DNA from: Bacillota bacterium
Lineage (GTDB): Bacteria > Bacillota > Sulfobacillia > Sulfobacillales > Sulfobacillaceae
NCBI GenBank assembly: GCA_021841025.1
Contig: JAKBWA010000086.1
Coordinates: 53,742 to 117,741 of the forward strand
Length of the DNA: 64,000 bases
Direction of reading: 5' to 3'
A model generated the notes under the pieces. The model searched no databases and was not told where the DNA came from. It saw nothing but the letters and a program-made list of their open reading frames with translations. The stretch's first letter is position 1. Every line of letters begins with the position of its first letter. The position numbers and the translations under genes were made by a program. Below, piece by piece: positions 41,831-50,336 of this stretch.

Positions 41831-42805
41831 ATGCGAGCCATACAAATCCAGAAGATTGGTGGACCCGAGGTGCTGAGCTTGAAAGACATGGCGATGCCGT
41901 CAGTGGGTGCCGCAGACGTATTGGTTCAGATGGAGGCGACGGGCGTCAATTACCTGGATATTTATCAGCGTAGTGGCACCTATCCGGTTCCGCTGCCTTT
42001 CATTCCAGGAGTAGAAGCCGTAGGCGTCGTGAGAGAAGTGGGCCCGTGTGTCGAGTCCTTTCGTTCTGGTGATCGGGTGGCCTGGATCTTGATTCCTGGT
42101 GCCTATGCGGAATATACTGTGGTGCCAGAACATCGGTTGATCCCTGTGCCTAGAGGTCTTCCCGTAAATACCGCGACGGCTATATTGTTCCAAGGCGTTA
42201 CGGCTTGGTTATGGACGACAGCGGTTTACCCGATTCGTGCTGGCCACCACGTGTTGGTTCATGCTGCGGGGACGGGAGTCGGGCGTCTCCTTGTTCAGAT
42301 GAGTCGGGCCCACGGTGCCCATGTCTTCGGCACGGCGAGTAACGATGAAAAAGCCACGGCGGCAACGACGGCGGGTGCGAACGCAACCGCCCTGACTACA
42401 TCACCGAACCTTGTCTCAGTTGTGAAGGATTGGACTCACGGCGACGGCGTCGATGTGGTGTTTGACGGCGTGGGAGGGCCTACCTGGGAGACCAGCCTAT
42501 CGGTCGTTAAAATGCGGGGAACCCTGGTGAGTTTCGGCCAATCCGGAGGGCCCCTTCCCTGTTTAGAAATTCCGGTACTTGGGAATCGAGGGTCTCTCAC
42601 ACTGATACGACCTATTATGGCGCACTATCTGTTGACCGTCCAAGACCTGCGAATGGCCGCTGCCGCCGTGTTTGATGGAGTGATGGCGAATAGATGGAGC
42701 CCTCTCATTGAGAGGGCATATCCCTTAGATCAGGCATCCGAAGCTCATCGGAGATTGGAATCGGGTGATGCGCGTGGCAAACTGCTACTGGTGCCATCGG
42801 TTTAG
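41831..42805 (+). CDS. NADPH:quinone reductase-like medium-chain oxidoreductase
   Basis: A 324-residue MDR-superfamily enzyme of the quinone oxidoreductase (QOR) type. It has MRAIQIQKIGGPEVLSLKD, VNYLDIYQRSGTYPVPLPFIPG and the NADPH-binding VHAAGTGVGRLLVQMSR. Zinc-binding Cys and His of alcohol dehydrogenases are absent, as expected for QOR. It would reduce quinones or conjugated carbonyls with NADPH. It is the likely target of the divergent MerR regulator through the dyad promoter, so it may respond to electrophile or oxidative stress. Three adenine- and GC-rich codon patterns do not set it clearly apart from its neighbours. Confidence 0.88.
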   Translation: MRAIQIQKIGGPEVLSLKDMAMPSVGAADVLVQMEATGVNYLDIYQRSGTYPVPLPFIPGVEAVGVVREVGPCVESFRSGDRVAWILIPGAYAEYTVVPEHRLIPVPRGLPVNTATAILFQGVTAWLWTTAVYPIRAGHHVLVHAAGTGVGRLLVQMSRAHGAHVFGTASNDEKATAATTAGANATALTTSPNLVSVVKDWTHGDGVDVVFDGVGGPTWETSLSVVKMRGTLVSFGQSGGPLPCLEIPVLGNRGSLTLIRPIMAHYLLTVQDLRMAAAAVFDGVMANRWSPLIERAYPLDQASEAHRRLESGDARGKLLLVPSV

Positions 42806-42924
42806 CTCCCATAATGTTGACACTAGTGATCTCTCCCTACCGAATTCTCACGTTTTCAAAGTTTCTGACGGATCCCAGAAGCCAATGATTCCAATGACAT
42901 CTAACCCTTCAACAGCGCAGACTT

Positions 42925-43076
42925 GGGGTTGTCTCAAAAGGCTTTAGTCCTAAAATTTTCTCCCACTTGACCCCTACAAACGAGGAGTAAAGTGACCTAC
43001 TTCCTCCATTACGTAGGGTGAAAGGGGCACATTTTAGGAACGGCATCACTGCCGACATACCTTTTGAGACAGCCCC
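42925..43076. mobile_element. 152-bp MITE-like foldback element
   Basis: The ends are inverted repeats of 17 bp with one mismatch: GGGGTTGTCTCAAAAGG (42925-42941) and the complement of GGGGCTGTCTCAAAAGG (43060-43076). Dyad symmetry continues inwards, with TCCTAAAAT and (A/C)CCCTAC blocks on both arms. There is no coding capacity. The GGGGCTGTCTCAAAA-type end is common in transposons of the IS1182 kind. No target duplication could be identified. It looks like a non-autonomous element. Confidence 0.7.
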
Positions 43077-43476
43077 AGTGCGAAGGTTACACTCGAAGCG
43101 GACTCCATCCCGAGGTTGTCCCAAGCCTCGTAGAATTTCGCTAGCACATCCTTTCTCGTCGTCTAATCGATTCGCTCGGTTTTTTGTTCGTGTTTTTGAG
43201 AAACAAGGGCTTTTAATACCTTTGGAAATAAGGGCATTGCGCGATAACCGGACATCCGCGCCAAGTGTCTTCGTTGAAAAAGCTGGCCGAAGCCGTCCAC
43301 CGTAAGACCTGTACATTCAGCCAAAAACCGCATCCTTAAATAATTCCGGCCTTTCTCTGAATATCTGCGAAACAGCTGAACTCCAATGCCGTTACACCGG
43401 CGTCAATGACCTTGGTCGCGTTTTAAACCCATGCGTCTGGACAAGACGAAGGCCAATGCGAAATAGTTTACCCCCA
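43077..43476. other. Non-coding or decayed region after the MITE
   Basis: No intact gene is visible. Minus-strand frames between 43140 and 43316 are open but broken. One reads VDGFGQLFQRRHLARMSGYRAM for part of its length and stops. This could be a remnant of a transposase or another gene, but no family was recognised. Confidence 0.3.
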
Positions 43477-44175
43477 TCATTCCCCTAAGTACCGCGTGTC
43501 AATTTCTTGTTCTACTAATTTCCCATCAATCATCTTGACTGAATAGCCTTTAGCATTCGGTCTTGAGCTAACAACTGTGAAAAGTTTGTCGTCAATAAAG
43601 TGAAGTCCAGCACCGTCGTCGGCACCAAAACCGCCCATCATCGCACCTGATGCGATCAAATGGTGAAAGATAGGCCTTCTCGTTTCTTCGCTGTCATAAT
43701 GAGGTGAGTGGCTGCCGGGAAGAAAACCTAGGCACTTTAAAGGTTGCAGTGCTTCGCCATAGGAATCAGTCAGCCCTTCCTCAAACCAGCAGATTGAACC
43801 CGCACTGAGTCCGGTTAGAATTGTGCCTTGTTCCCAAGCATTGCGGAGAATGACATCTAAGCCCCACTCTGTCCAAACCGCTAACATACTTTTGGTGTTG
43901 CCCCCACCCACATAAATGATGTCTTGGGCCAATAAAAGCTCCTCGGGACCAACTTTGGGCAGGCTAAAGAGGGACAGATGCGTGGGTTCGCACACGAATT
44001 TTTCAAAAGACTCGTAGAATCTGTCGATGTATCCCTGAGCATCACCACTGGCTGTGGGTAAAAAACAGATCTTAGGTTTTGCGGATTGGCTTTGGTTCAA
44101 AATATATTCGTCCAGCAGGGGATTGGTTGGTTCCATGGAAAATCCCCCACCACCCATCGCGATGATTTGCCGCAT
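43477..44175 (-). CDS. Peptidase E-like protein (family S51)
   Basis: A 232-residue member of the S51 (dipeptidase E/cyanophycinase) family. The catalytic region LTGLSAGSICWFEEGLTDS contains the nucleophile Ser in the GxSAG motif; IIYVGGGNTKSMLAVW and FLPTASGD are other family segments. Peptidase E cleaves Asp-X dipeptides, while relatives include cyanophycinase. The ATG at 44175 has AAAGGAG upstream, preferred to an earlier in-frame codon. It is transcribed in the same direction as dam, about 100 bp downstream of it. No cyanophycin gene is near. Confidence 0.85.
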   Translation of the reverse strand: MRQIIAMGGGGFSMEPTNPLLDEYILNQSQSAKPKICFLPTASGDAQGYIDRFYESFEKFVCEPTHLSLFSLPKVGPEELLLAQDIIYVGGGNTKSMLAVWTEWGLDVILRNAWEQGTILTGLSAGSICWFEEGLTDSYGEALQPLKCLGFLPGSHSPHYDSEETRRPIFHHLIASGAMMGGFGADDGAGLHFIDDKLFTVVSSRPNAKGYSVKMIDGKLVEQEIDTRYLGE

Positions 44176-44277
44176 AGCAATGCTCTCCTTTGTCCTCTCA
44201 GTCATAGTAAACCTCGTGGGGGCCACAGTGCCGTCTAAATGCTATACCATCTACAAAACTTTCCCGTGCCCCATCAT

Positions 44278-45114
44278 TCAGAAGCCATAATTCATCACCA
44301 AGAGCTCATCAATTTTTCCTCGCTTGGAAGCGTTGGAATTAATAGCTCTGGCCGCTTCAACAATGACCATTTTGTAGCCACTGTAGAGATCCTTAATGAA
44401 ATCTGTCGCAGAATTGCTCAGAAGCACATAACAACCTCGTTTGGTAAGACAATCCATGGTCTCTCTCAGACGCATTTGCTCCGTCTTGCTAAACCCACTG
44501 AGAGTGTATCCCGTAAACGATGCGGTATCGGAAAGAGGATCATATGGCGGATCAAAATACACGAAGTCCCCCTGTGTAGCCGAAGCCACAGCGTCCACAA
44601 AATCCCCGTAGAGAATTTTCACATCGTTCGATGCCAAGTATTGGTGAACGGCCCGGATAACGCTCTCATTAACGATGGCCGGATTCTTGTAATCGCCAAA
44701 TGGCACGTTAAATTGCCCTTGGCTATTCACACGAAAGAGGCCGTTGTAACAGGTTCTATTTAAGAAAATGAGCCGGGAAGCACGTTCGACCGGTGTTAAT
44801 TCCTTAAACATCTGGGTGCGGTCAAGTGCTCGCACCGTGTAAAAATACTCTTTTTCATTCTGATGCTTGGACAAATCTCTGAGAACTTCATCGACGGCGT
44901 CGCGAATGACCACATAAGTATTGATGAGTTCACAATTGACATCGTTAATGACGGCTTTTTGGGGTTGTAGGTCAAATAATACCGCTCCTCCACCAACGAA
45001 CGGTTCGTAATATATATTAAATCGTTTAGGAACATATTTCCGTATTTCTTCTAAAATTTGGCGTTTCCCACCGACCCATTTGAGAAAAGGTTGGGCCAGT
45101 CCGATTTTTGCCAC
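44278..45114 (-). CDS. dam: Dam-type DNA adenine-N6 methyltransferase
   Basis: A 278-residue class-alpha adenine methyltransferase of the DpnM/Dam type, which methylates the N6 of adenine, probably in GATC. Motif I (AdoMet binding) is YEPFVGGGAVLFDL at residues 36-49, and the catalytic motif IV is DPPYDP at 188-193. The N terminus PFLKWVGGKRQ and FLNRTCYNGLFRVN are family-specific. The GTG start gives MAKIG. No restriction endonuclease gene is adjacent, so it may be an orphan regulator of repair or gene expression, or a defence methylase whose partner is outside the window. The target sequence is inferred from family. Confidence 0.9.
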   Translation of the reverse strand: MAKIGLAQPFLKWVGGKRQILEEIRKYVPKRFNIYYEPFVGGGAVLFDLQPQKAVINDVNCELINTYVVIRDAVDEVLRDLSKHQNEKEYFYTVRALDRTQMFKELTPVERASRLIFLNRTCYNGLFRVNSQGQFNVPFGDYKNPAIVNESVIRAVHQYLASNDVKILYGDFVDAVASATQGDFVYFDPPYDPLSDTASFTGYTLSGFSKTEQMRLRETMDCLTKRGCYVLLSNSATDFIKDLYSGYKMVIVEAARAINSNASKRGKIDELLVMNYGF

Positions 45115-45260
45115 GGCACTTACTCCTTCTCATGACATTGAGTTATCGAAAAAAGAAAACCGAGGTCTTTTCTTACACAGCCCAGCAAAGATTTTCAGTA
45201 TCTGTCTGCTGTTGTGCCGTAGTTCACCTTACAGGGCACTCCTTCGCTGCACAAAATTTC

Positions 45261-46550
45261 CTACGCTCCAATGACCCCTATCCATAGAGCTAAAGCCACC
45301 AAGACGACCAGCAATACGGGAATCGTAAGCAAAAATCCGACCTTCATGTAATATCCATAGCTAATCTTTACCTTACGCTGTTCCAGCACATGCAGCCATA
45401 AGAGTGTAGCTAATGAGCCAATCGGAGTCAGTTTCGGTCCCAAGTCAGATCCCACAATATTGGCATAGGCCATAAGATGTGTCATCACCCCAGAAACATG
45501 AGCATGATGAATCGCTAAAGCATTAACTAAAACCGTAGGCATGTTATTCATGGCAGACGACAAAAACGCGGCCAGATAACCCGTGCCGACAGCACTCAGA
45601 ATCGGCCCGTAGAGACTGAGATGCTTAAGGCCTTGACCTAAAATCGCGGTCAATCCCTGATTGCGCAATCCAAACACGACGATGTACATCCCGATAGAGA
45701 AGACCACGATTTTCCATGGTGCTTCTTTAATCAAACGCCACGAAGAAATATAAGGACTTCGCGCGGCCCCTACCAATAATCCTGCCGCCGCAGCCATAGT
45801 AAAAACGGAGACAGGCCAGTGCAAAAACTGACTGAGGAAATAGCCTAACAACAAAAGCGGAAGAATAACCCAAGCCAGGCGGAAAACCCGCATGTCTTTA
45901 ATCCGGCTCTTCGGTTCAGGCAAGGCTTTAGTATCGATATGGACTGGCAGGTGCTTGTGGTAATAAACAAAGAGAGCCGTTAGACTGGCCCCCACCGCAA
46001 TCACGTCTACCGGAAGCATATGGATCATATAAGACAAAAATCCGAGATGAAAATAGTCAGCGGAAACGATATTCACCAGATTGGAAATCACCAGAGGCAA
46101 AGACGTCGTATCCGCCACGAACCCACTGGTCATGATGAGTGCCAGTGTAGCCTTAGGCGATAATTTTAAGATTCGGGTTTGTTCATAGACCAAAGGAGTC
46201 AGAATCAAGGCCGCTCCATCATTGGCGAAAAACATGGCCACTATGGCGCCCAGGATCCCAATCCACAAAAACATCTTATATCCGCTGTTTTTGGCCAATC
46301 GGCTCATTCCTAAGGCGGCCCATTCAAAAAACCCGATACGATCGAGGACCATTGAAATGAGAATCAAGGCCACAAACGTCAACGTTGCGTCCCAAACGAT
46401 ACCCACGACTTCCACTACATTGGCCAGGGACACCAGTCCCAGCACCAGCGCAATGACAGCTCCTCCCGCAGCACTCCATCCGATCGACAGTCCTTTAGGC
46501 TGCATAATTACGAGAACCAGCACCACAACAAATAAGATAACAGCCAGCAA
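45261..46550 (-). CDS. arsB: ArsB-type arsenite efflux pump
   Basis: A 429-residue, highly hydrophobic membrane protein of the ArsB/NhaD superfamily with about eleven or twelve helices. It starts LAVILFVVVLVLVIMQPKGLSIGWSAAG-like, has FFANDGAALILTPLVYEQ and SNLVNIVSADYFHL, and ends in a helix. Both match ArsB, which exports arsenite or antimonite using the proton motive force. Its position 54 bp after arsR on the same strand supports the assignment. Arsenate reductase (arsC) is not present in the window. Confidence 0.93.
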   Translation of the reverse strand: MLAVILFVVVLVLVIMQPKGLSIGWSAAGGAVIALVLGLVSLANVVEVVGIVWDATLTFVALILISMVLDRIGFFEWAALGMSRLAKNSGYKMFLWIGILGAIVAMFFANDGAALILTPLVYEQTRILKLSPKATLALIMTSGFVADTTSLPLVISNLVNIVSADYFHLGFLSYMIHMLPVDVIAVGASLTALFVYYHKHLPVHIDTKALPEPKSRIKDMRVFRLAWVILPLLLLGYFLSQFLHWPVSVFTMAAAAGLLVGAARSPYISSWRLIKEAPWKIVVFSIGMYIVVFGLRNQGLTAILGQGLKHLSLYGPILSAVGTGYLAAFLSSAMNNMPTVLVNALAIHHAHVSGVMTHLMAYANIVGSDLGPKLTPIGSLATLLWLHVLEQRKVKISYGYYMKVGFLLTIPVLLVVLVALALWIGVIGA

Positions 46551-46604
46551 CGTCCTATACCCCTTTTATGGATGGCTTGATTATTCGGTATCTCATAAAA
46601 ATTG

Positions 46605-46943
46605 TTAGTCACGCAGAACAGAACATTGTCCCGCCAAGGTTTCGGCCCCTTGCACCAAAGGATCGTGCCCCTTGAGGTCATCAATCACTTGTGGAAAAGA
46701 CGGCAATTGGTCCCATATGGCACGATTGAGAGAATAGTAAACCCACTGTCCTTGTCGGCGCTCATGAATTAACCGCGATTCCTTAAGACGTCCCATATGA
46801 CGCGACACCGCCGGTTCCGAAATGCCAAAAATCGAAACAAGTTCACAATTGCAGTATTCGCGCACGGACAAAAGCACTAATATCCGCAACCGAGTCTGAT
46901 CCCCCAAGATTTTGAACAAGAAACTGGCTTCTTCGGTGGTCAA
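46605..46943 (-). CDS. arsR: ArsR-family arsenic-responsive repressor
   Basis: A 112-residue ArsR/SmtB winged-helix repressor. The region SVREYCNCELVSIFGISEPAVSRHMGRL has the recognition helix and a Cys-x-Cys pair (Cys31, Cys33), as in the ELCVCDL arsenite site of ArsR. The wing QGQWVYYSLN follows. The start is TTG with AGGAGGTG upstream. It heads an operon with arsB and would dissociate from the promoter on binding arsenite. The short inverted repeat before the gene may be its operator. Confidence 0.93.
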   Translation of the reverse strand: MTTEEASFLFKILGDQTRLRILVLLSVREYCNCELVSIFGISEPAVSRHMGRLKESRLIHERRQGQWVYYSLNRAIWDQLPSFPQVIDDLKGHDPLVQGAETLAGQCSVLRD

Positions 46944-47354
46944 TCTCGCACCTCCTAAATATATATATATAACTATGTTGTTATCTTACGCTTATGACTG
47001 TTTTCAATCAAACCTTTTTGCGTCCCAGGGTTATACCTATGAACTGAAAAAGAACTGGCAAGAAGAGAAACCGACAAGCCAAGCGGGGCCAATTGGACTC
47101 GGCTTGTGAGAGACAAAGTTCACAGCATCACGATCACGTTATGAAGTTCTCAACACAAACAGCTCACATATTCACTAAGAGTTAGCCTGCCACCACCTTC
47201 CATGATGTTACCAATAAAGCGCCGGGATAAGGCTAAAACTCCTAAGAATGTCCCCCACTTGTCTCATGAGAATACGTGCGCACAAAGACGAGAAGGGTCA
47301 ACCCTCAGCGAGGAGTGTTGCCCAGTTTATGACAAATCGGCGAATCAATTCCAC
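46944..47354. other. Intergenic region with ArsR promoter and operator
   Basis: The 25 bp upstream of arsR contain an alternating ATATATATAT stretch and a short inverted repeat, ATAAC (46969-46973) with GTTAT (46980-46984), a candidate ArsR operator. The remainder up to the sedolisin stop has no gene. A weak hairpin (ACAAGCC with GGCTTGT near 47069-47107) lies in it. Confidence 0.4.
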
Positions 47355-48929
47355 TTAGGATAAACTTTTGGCCAGGACCTTAGCCACCGGTGATCCCCAC
47401 CCCGTCACCGCATTCCACCCGGGAGTGCATTCGTAGCCAACGACTCCATCATAGGAATTGTTACCCTTGGTAATAGCATGAAAATTTTTCGCGTGATCGA
47501 GTGCATACAAAGGAGGATTTAAATACCCTTGGCTGGACTTTTGGTTTTTCATCCGCATCTGGTTAATTATCGCCATCAAGGCGGCCCAAATAGGAGACGC
47601 GGCAGAAGTTCCCCCAACAACCGTCCATGCTCCTTGGAAAAAAATCGCATAGCCCGTATCGGGATCCGCATTCATTGCCACATCGGGAACGCCTCGTCCC
47701 GGTTGAAAGCCTGGTTTTAATGGCAAGGTGATCCCTTCTTGGTATGATGGTACCCCAAAAACTTGACTGATTCCGCCACCCGAAGCCCCGTTATGATTGG
47801 TATCCGTCCAACCCGTTTCAACCGCAATGTGTCCTTGTGAATCCAGAACCAAATGGGTTCCGCCGGCGGCAACCATATGAGGACAATTGGCCGGAGCATC
47901 GACGTGACAAATCTTCCGGCCCGGTCCATGCAGTCCATAGGCTCCTTCATCGCCTGATGCCACAAATATCGTCATACCTACAGCCGCCGCATTGCGCGCA
48001 ACCGTGTCCCACGCCTGCATAGTCGATACCGGAAAACGCGTTTCCCCATCTCCATAGCTTATCGAGAGTACATCAGGCTTGTTCACCGTATCTCGATAGG
48101 CATACTGCAGAGCATGAAGAACCGACAACGCAAATGACCTACCTGTGGTACCCGCTGTAGATTCGTATACCACTAAATTAGCCCCAGGGGCCATAGCGCC
48201 TGACCATTCGACATCGAGCGTCGCTTCCATATCATAAGCATGCACACCGTTGTCATTAGGAGTACCGTCAACCGAGACAAAAGACAATGACGGGGCCGAA
48301 ATACCGAAATGATTCCAAAACTGGGTGACATCATTAGGGTTATAACCATTGGAAAACTCCAGCAAGCCAATGGTCATCCCTGATCCGTTCCATTGTGGTG
48401 GAAATTCGTAGGCGGTTTGAATGTTTTGAGGGAAAAACCCCTGCCCGTTGTTGGCCAGCTGATCCACACGGCCAGGAAAGCGAAAGCGAGGGAAAAGACG
48501 AGAGACGTTTTCTAACCCGACAAAACCGACGAGATTTGGCGCCATCCAATCGGGTACCTTGGGTTCAGTCAACAACATGAAAAACTCATCTTTTTGACCC
48601 CAGACCACACCGAGCGTGTCTTCAATTTGTTGCATTGTGCCTTTCAATTTCAAAAGACAATCATCATAGCCTAGCGATTCAACGTTGTAACGAGTTAGCC
48701 ATTTTTCCACATCCTGGATAAGCTGAGGATCTGGACCAAAATTTCGGTGCAGTTCCTCGTGAGACAATCTTTTTCCCTGCGCCAAAATTTTCTCCAATTC
48801 TTCTTGGCGGCGGGGCTGAAATACGCATGTCCAGTGGATCGTGCGGCTCTTGTCTTTTGGAGGACTGTAAACATCTGCTGATTCTTCAGGCAGTAGATGC
48901 CCTGTTAACGTCACAAGTTTTTCGCTCAT
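47355..48929 (-). CDS. Sedolisin/kumamolisin-type serine-carboxyl protease (S53)
   Basis: A 524-residue S53 protease, active at acid pH. The prodomain covers about residues 1-170, with FQPRRQEELEKILAQGKRLS. The catalytic Glu235 and Asp239 are in AYDMEATLDVEW, the oxyanion Asp in VASGDEGAYG, and the nucleophile Ser442 in GGTSAASP. The calcium-site region near the C terminus is ECTPGWNAVTGWGSP. As in kumamolisin, no conventional signal peptide precedes the prodomain, so export may be non-classical. The ATG at 48929 has GGTGGGG upstream. It follows the zinc-ribbon gene by 31 bp. Confidence 0.93.
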   Translation of the reverse strand: MSEKLVTLTGHLLPEESADVYSPPKDKSRTIHWTCVFQPRRQEELEKILAQGKRLSHEELHRNFGPDPQLIQDVEKWLTRYNVESLGYDDCLLKLKGTMQQIEDTLGVVWGQKDEFFMLLTEPKVPDWMAPNLVGFVGLENVSRLFPRFRFPGRVDQLANNGQGFFPQNIQTAYEFPPQWNGSGMTIGLLEFSNGYNPNDVTQFWNHFGISAPSLSFVSVDGTPNDNGVHAYDMEATLDVEWSGAMAPGANLVVYESTAGTTGRSFALSVLHALQYAYRDTVNKPDVLSISYGDGETRFPVSTMQAWDTVARNAAAVGMTIFVASGDEGAYGLHGPGRKICHVDAPANCPHMVAAGGTHLVLDSQGHIAVETGWTDTNHNGASGGGISQVFGVPSYQEGITLPLKPGFQPGRGVPDVAMNADPDTGYAIFFQGAWTVVGGTSAASPIWAALMAIINQMRMKNQKSSQGYLNPPLYALDHAKNFHAITKGNNSYDGVVGYECTPGWNAVTGWGSPVAKVLAKSLS

Positions 48930-48960
48930 TTGCTGTCCCCACCTTCCCAAACACTTTCGC

Positions 48961-49437
48961 TTAGCCTTCGAGAACTCCCCAAGCATTAAGTCTATGGGGG
49001 GTTTGTACCATGCATGACGGGCAGAGAACCTCCACCGTAATCCATCCCCGGGAATCAGGCGGCAAAGCATTGGACAATGCTTCCAATACTTCTCCATGAG
49101 GGACCATCTCATGGCACTGTCCACACTGTCTTAATGTCATGTACCAAGGTTCTTGAGATTTCGTCCCCAAATCCGGTACGTCTTCAGGTTGGACTATGAC
49201 GGTATCTACGGACTTATTCTCTTTTAGACGACGAGCAATGGCCTTACGACCGACCCGTTCAATAATGGCGATGTCTGACGAAAAAGGGTCTCGCCGACTC
49301 ATTTCAAGCCACAACGACCGGGGAATAATTACGGATGACATTCCTGAGCCGTCGCCTATCGGCACGGAGAATACGCTCCATGGCCCTTCGGGAGCGTCTC
49401 CTATAACATGCAAAAGTTGGGCTTCATTTTCGAGCAT
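48961..49437 (-). CDS. Uncharacterised protein with C-terminal zinc ribbon
   Basis: A 158-residue protein not recognised as a named family. The ATG has GGAGGG 5 bases upstream. The N-terminal half contains an SVFSVPIGDGSGMSSVIIP segment; the C-terminal third has a zinc-ribbon pattern, CGQCH at about residues 110-114 and CPSCM near 143-147 (two Cys-x2-Cys knuckles). It is transcribed 31 bp ahead of the sedolisin gene, so it may assist its synthesis, folding or export. That role is inference only. Confidence 0.7.
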   Translation of the reverse strand: MLENEAQLLHVIGDAPEGPWSVFSVPIGDGSGMSSVIIPRSLWLEMSRRDPFSSDIAIIERVGRKAIARRLKENKSVDTVIVQPEDVPDLGTKSQEPWYMTLRQCGQCHEMVPHGEVLEALSNALPPDSRGWITVEVLCPSCMVQTPHRLNAWGVLEG

Positions 49438-49903
49438 CGTTGCCCTCCTTGTTCACAACCTCTGTATTTGTCGTACAATTGGCATTATATGGTTCATTTG
49501 CTATGTTGTTCTCTTTTCGCGTCAAATCTTTAGCGATTCCTATTGTTTAGGGATAACCTAGGCCGAGATTTTAGTAATCACCGAAAATCCTTCGACGAGG
49601 CAGGAATCTGGGGTGGCCGATTGTTCCTGACAGATGGCCAGTTTCATCTGACTGATCCAAGGCTTAGCCAATGTAATGAGGCCAACACTGGACTACCATC
49701 CTATTGTACTATTCTGCCCATTTCCGCATCAACGGCACCCGCCTATATACATTACGCTAAGTTTGTTCTATGAGTCCTTATAAATAAGGGCTCATAAGCA
49801 CTCTTATTGGAACAGTTTGACCTCCAGGTGATGTAATGGGTTCGAGCGGAATTCATTTCTGGTCATAAGGGTGTCATCGGACAGACGTGAAAAGTTTTTA
49901 ACA

Positions 49904-50120
49904 CATCGGCTGCTGTTTGAAAGCCGATGGACCTCTCGTTAGGAATTCTTTATCCGGACTTTCGGACTTAAGGTTCCTATCTGAACATCTGAAGAGAATA
50001 TTTTGGTGTAGAAGTATTTCACTGAATCCGAGGCTTTCGCCGAATTGAGCCGAAAATCTCCTTGTCCATATCTGGGAGACATCATAAGAACCCCCTAGGT
50101 TCCGCCCTCATGGGGTTTTT
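49904..50120 (+). ncRNA. Candidate plus-strand structured RNA ending in a terminator
   Basis: A plus-strand intrinsic terminator is present: AACCCC (50089-50094) with GGGGTT (50112-50117) and a T run (50116-50120). No plus-strand gene lies upstream for over 7 kb. Before it are an 8-bp perfect hairpin, CATCGGCT (49904-49911) with AGCCGATG (49922-49929), and a nested TCCG/CGGA hairpin near 49953-49966. The 5' end and promoter are not known. No known RNA family was recognised. Confidence 0.4.
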
Positions 50121-50140
50121 GCGGTGTGACCAGGCATCTC

Positions 50141-50336
50141 ACTCGATACGCTCAAATACCTGTGGCCAAAGAAATGCTCCCCCATTATCAATGAGCGAGG
50201 TGCTTGGATAGGCACCCTACCGAGGCTAGGAATACGGACAAGGTGCCTCCCAGGTAGACAATGCTAACGAGCCAAATGTATCAGGTCGCGGGTGTTTTGC
50301 CGACCCTTCTGAGACGGAAGACATTCCCGACAGCGT
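50141..50336. other. Structured intergenic region with competing helices
   Basis: GGTGC (50199-50203) and GGTGCC (50242-50247) can each pair with GGCACC (50211-50216). CTACC-GAGGC (50217-50226) can pair with GCCTC (50245-50249) and GGTAG (50253-50257). The pairing options exclude one another. The stretch is downstream of the minus-strand phosphotransferase gene and has no ORF. Strand of action is unknown. Confidence 0.35.

Noticed and set aside
42909..43316. 135-codon minus-strand ORF
   Set aside because: It crosses the MITE and its inverted repeats, lacks a start signal and shows no recognised domain.
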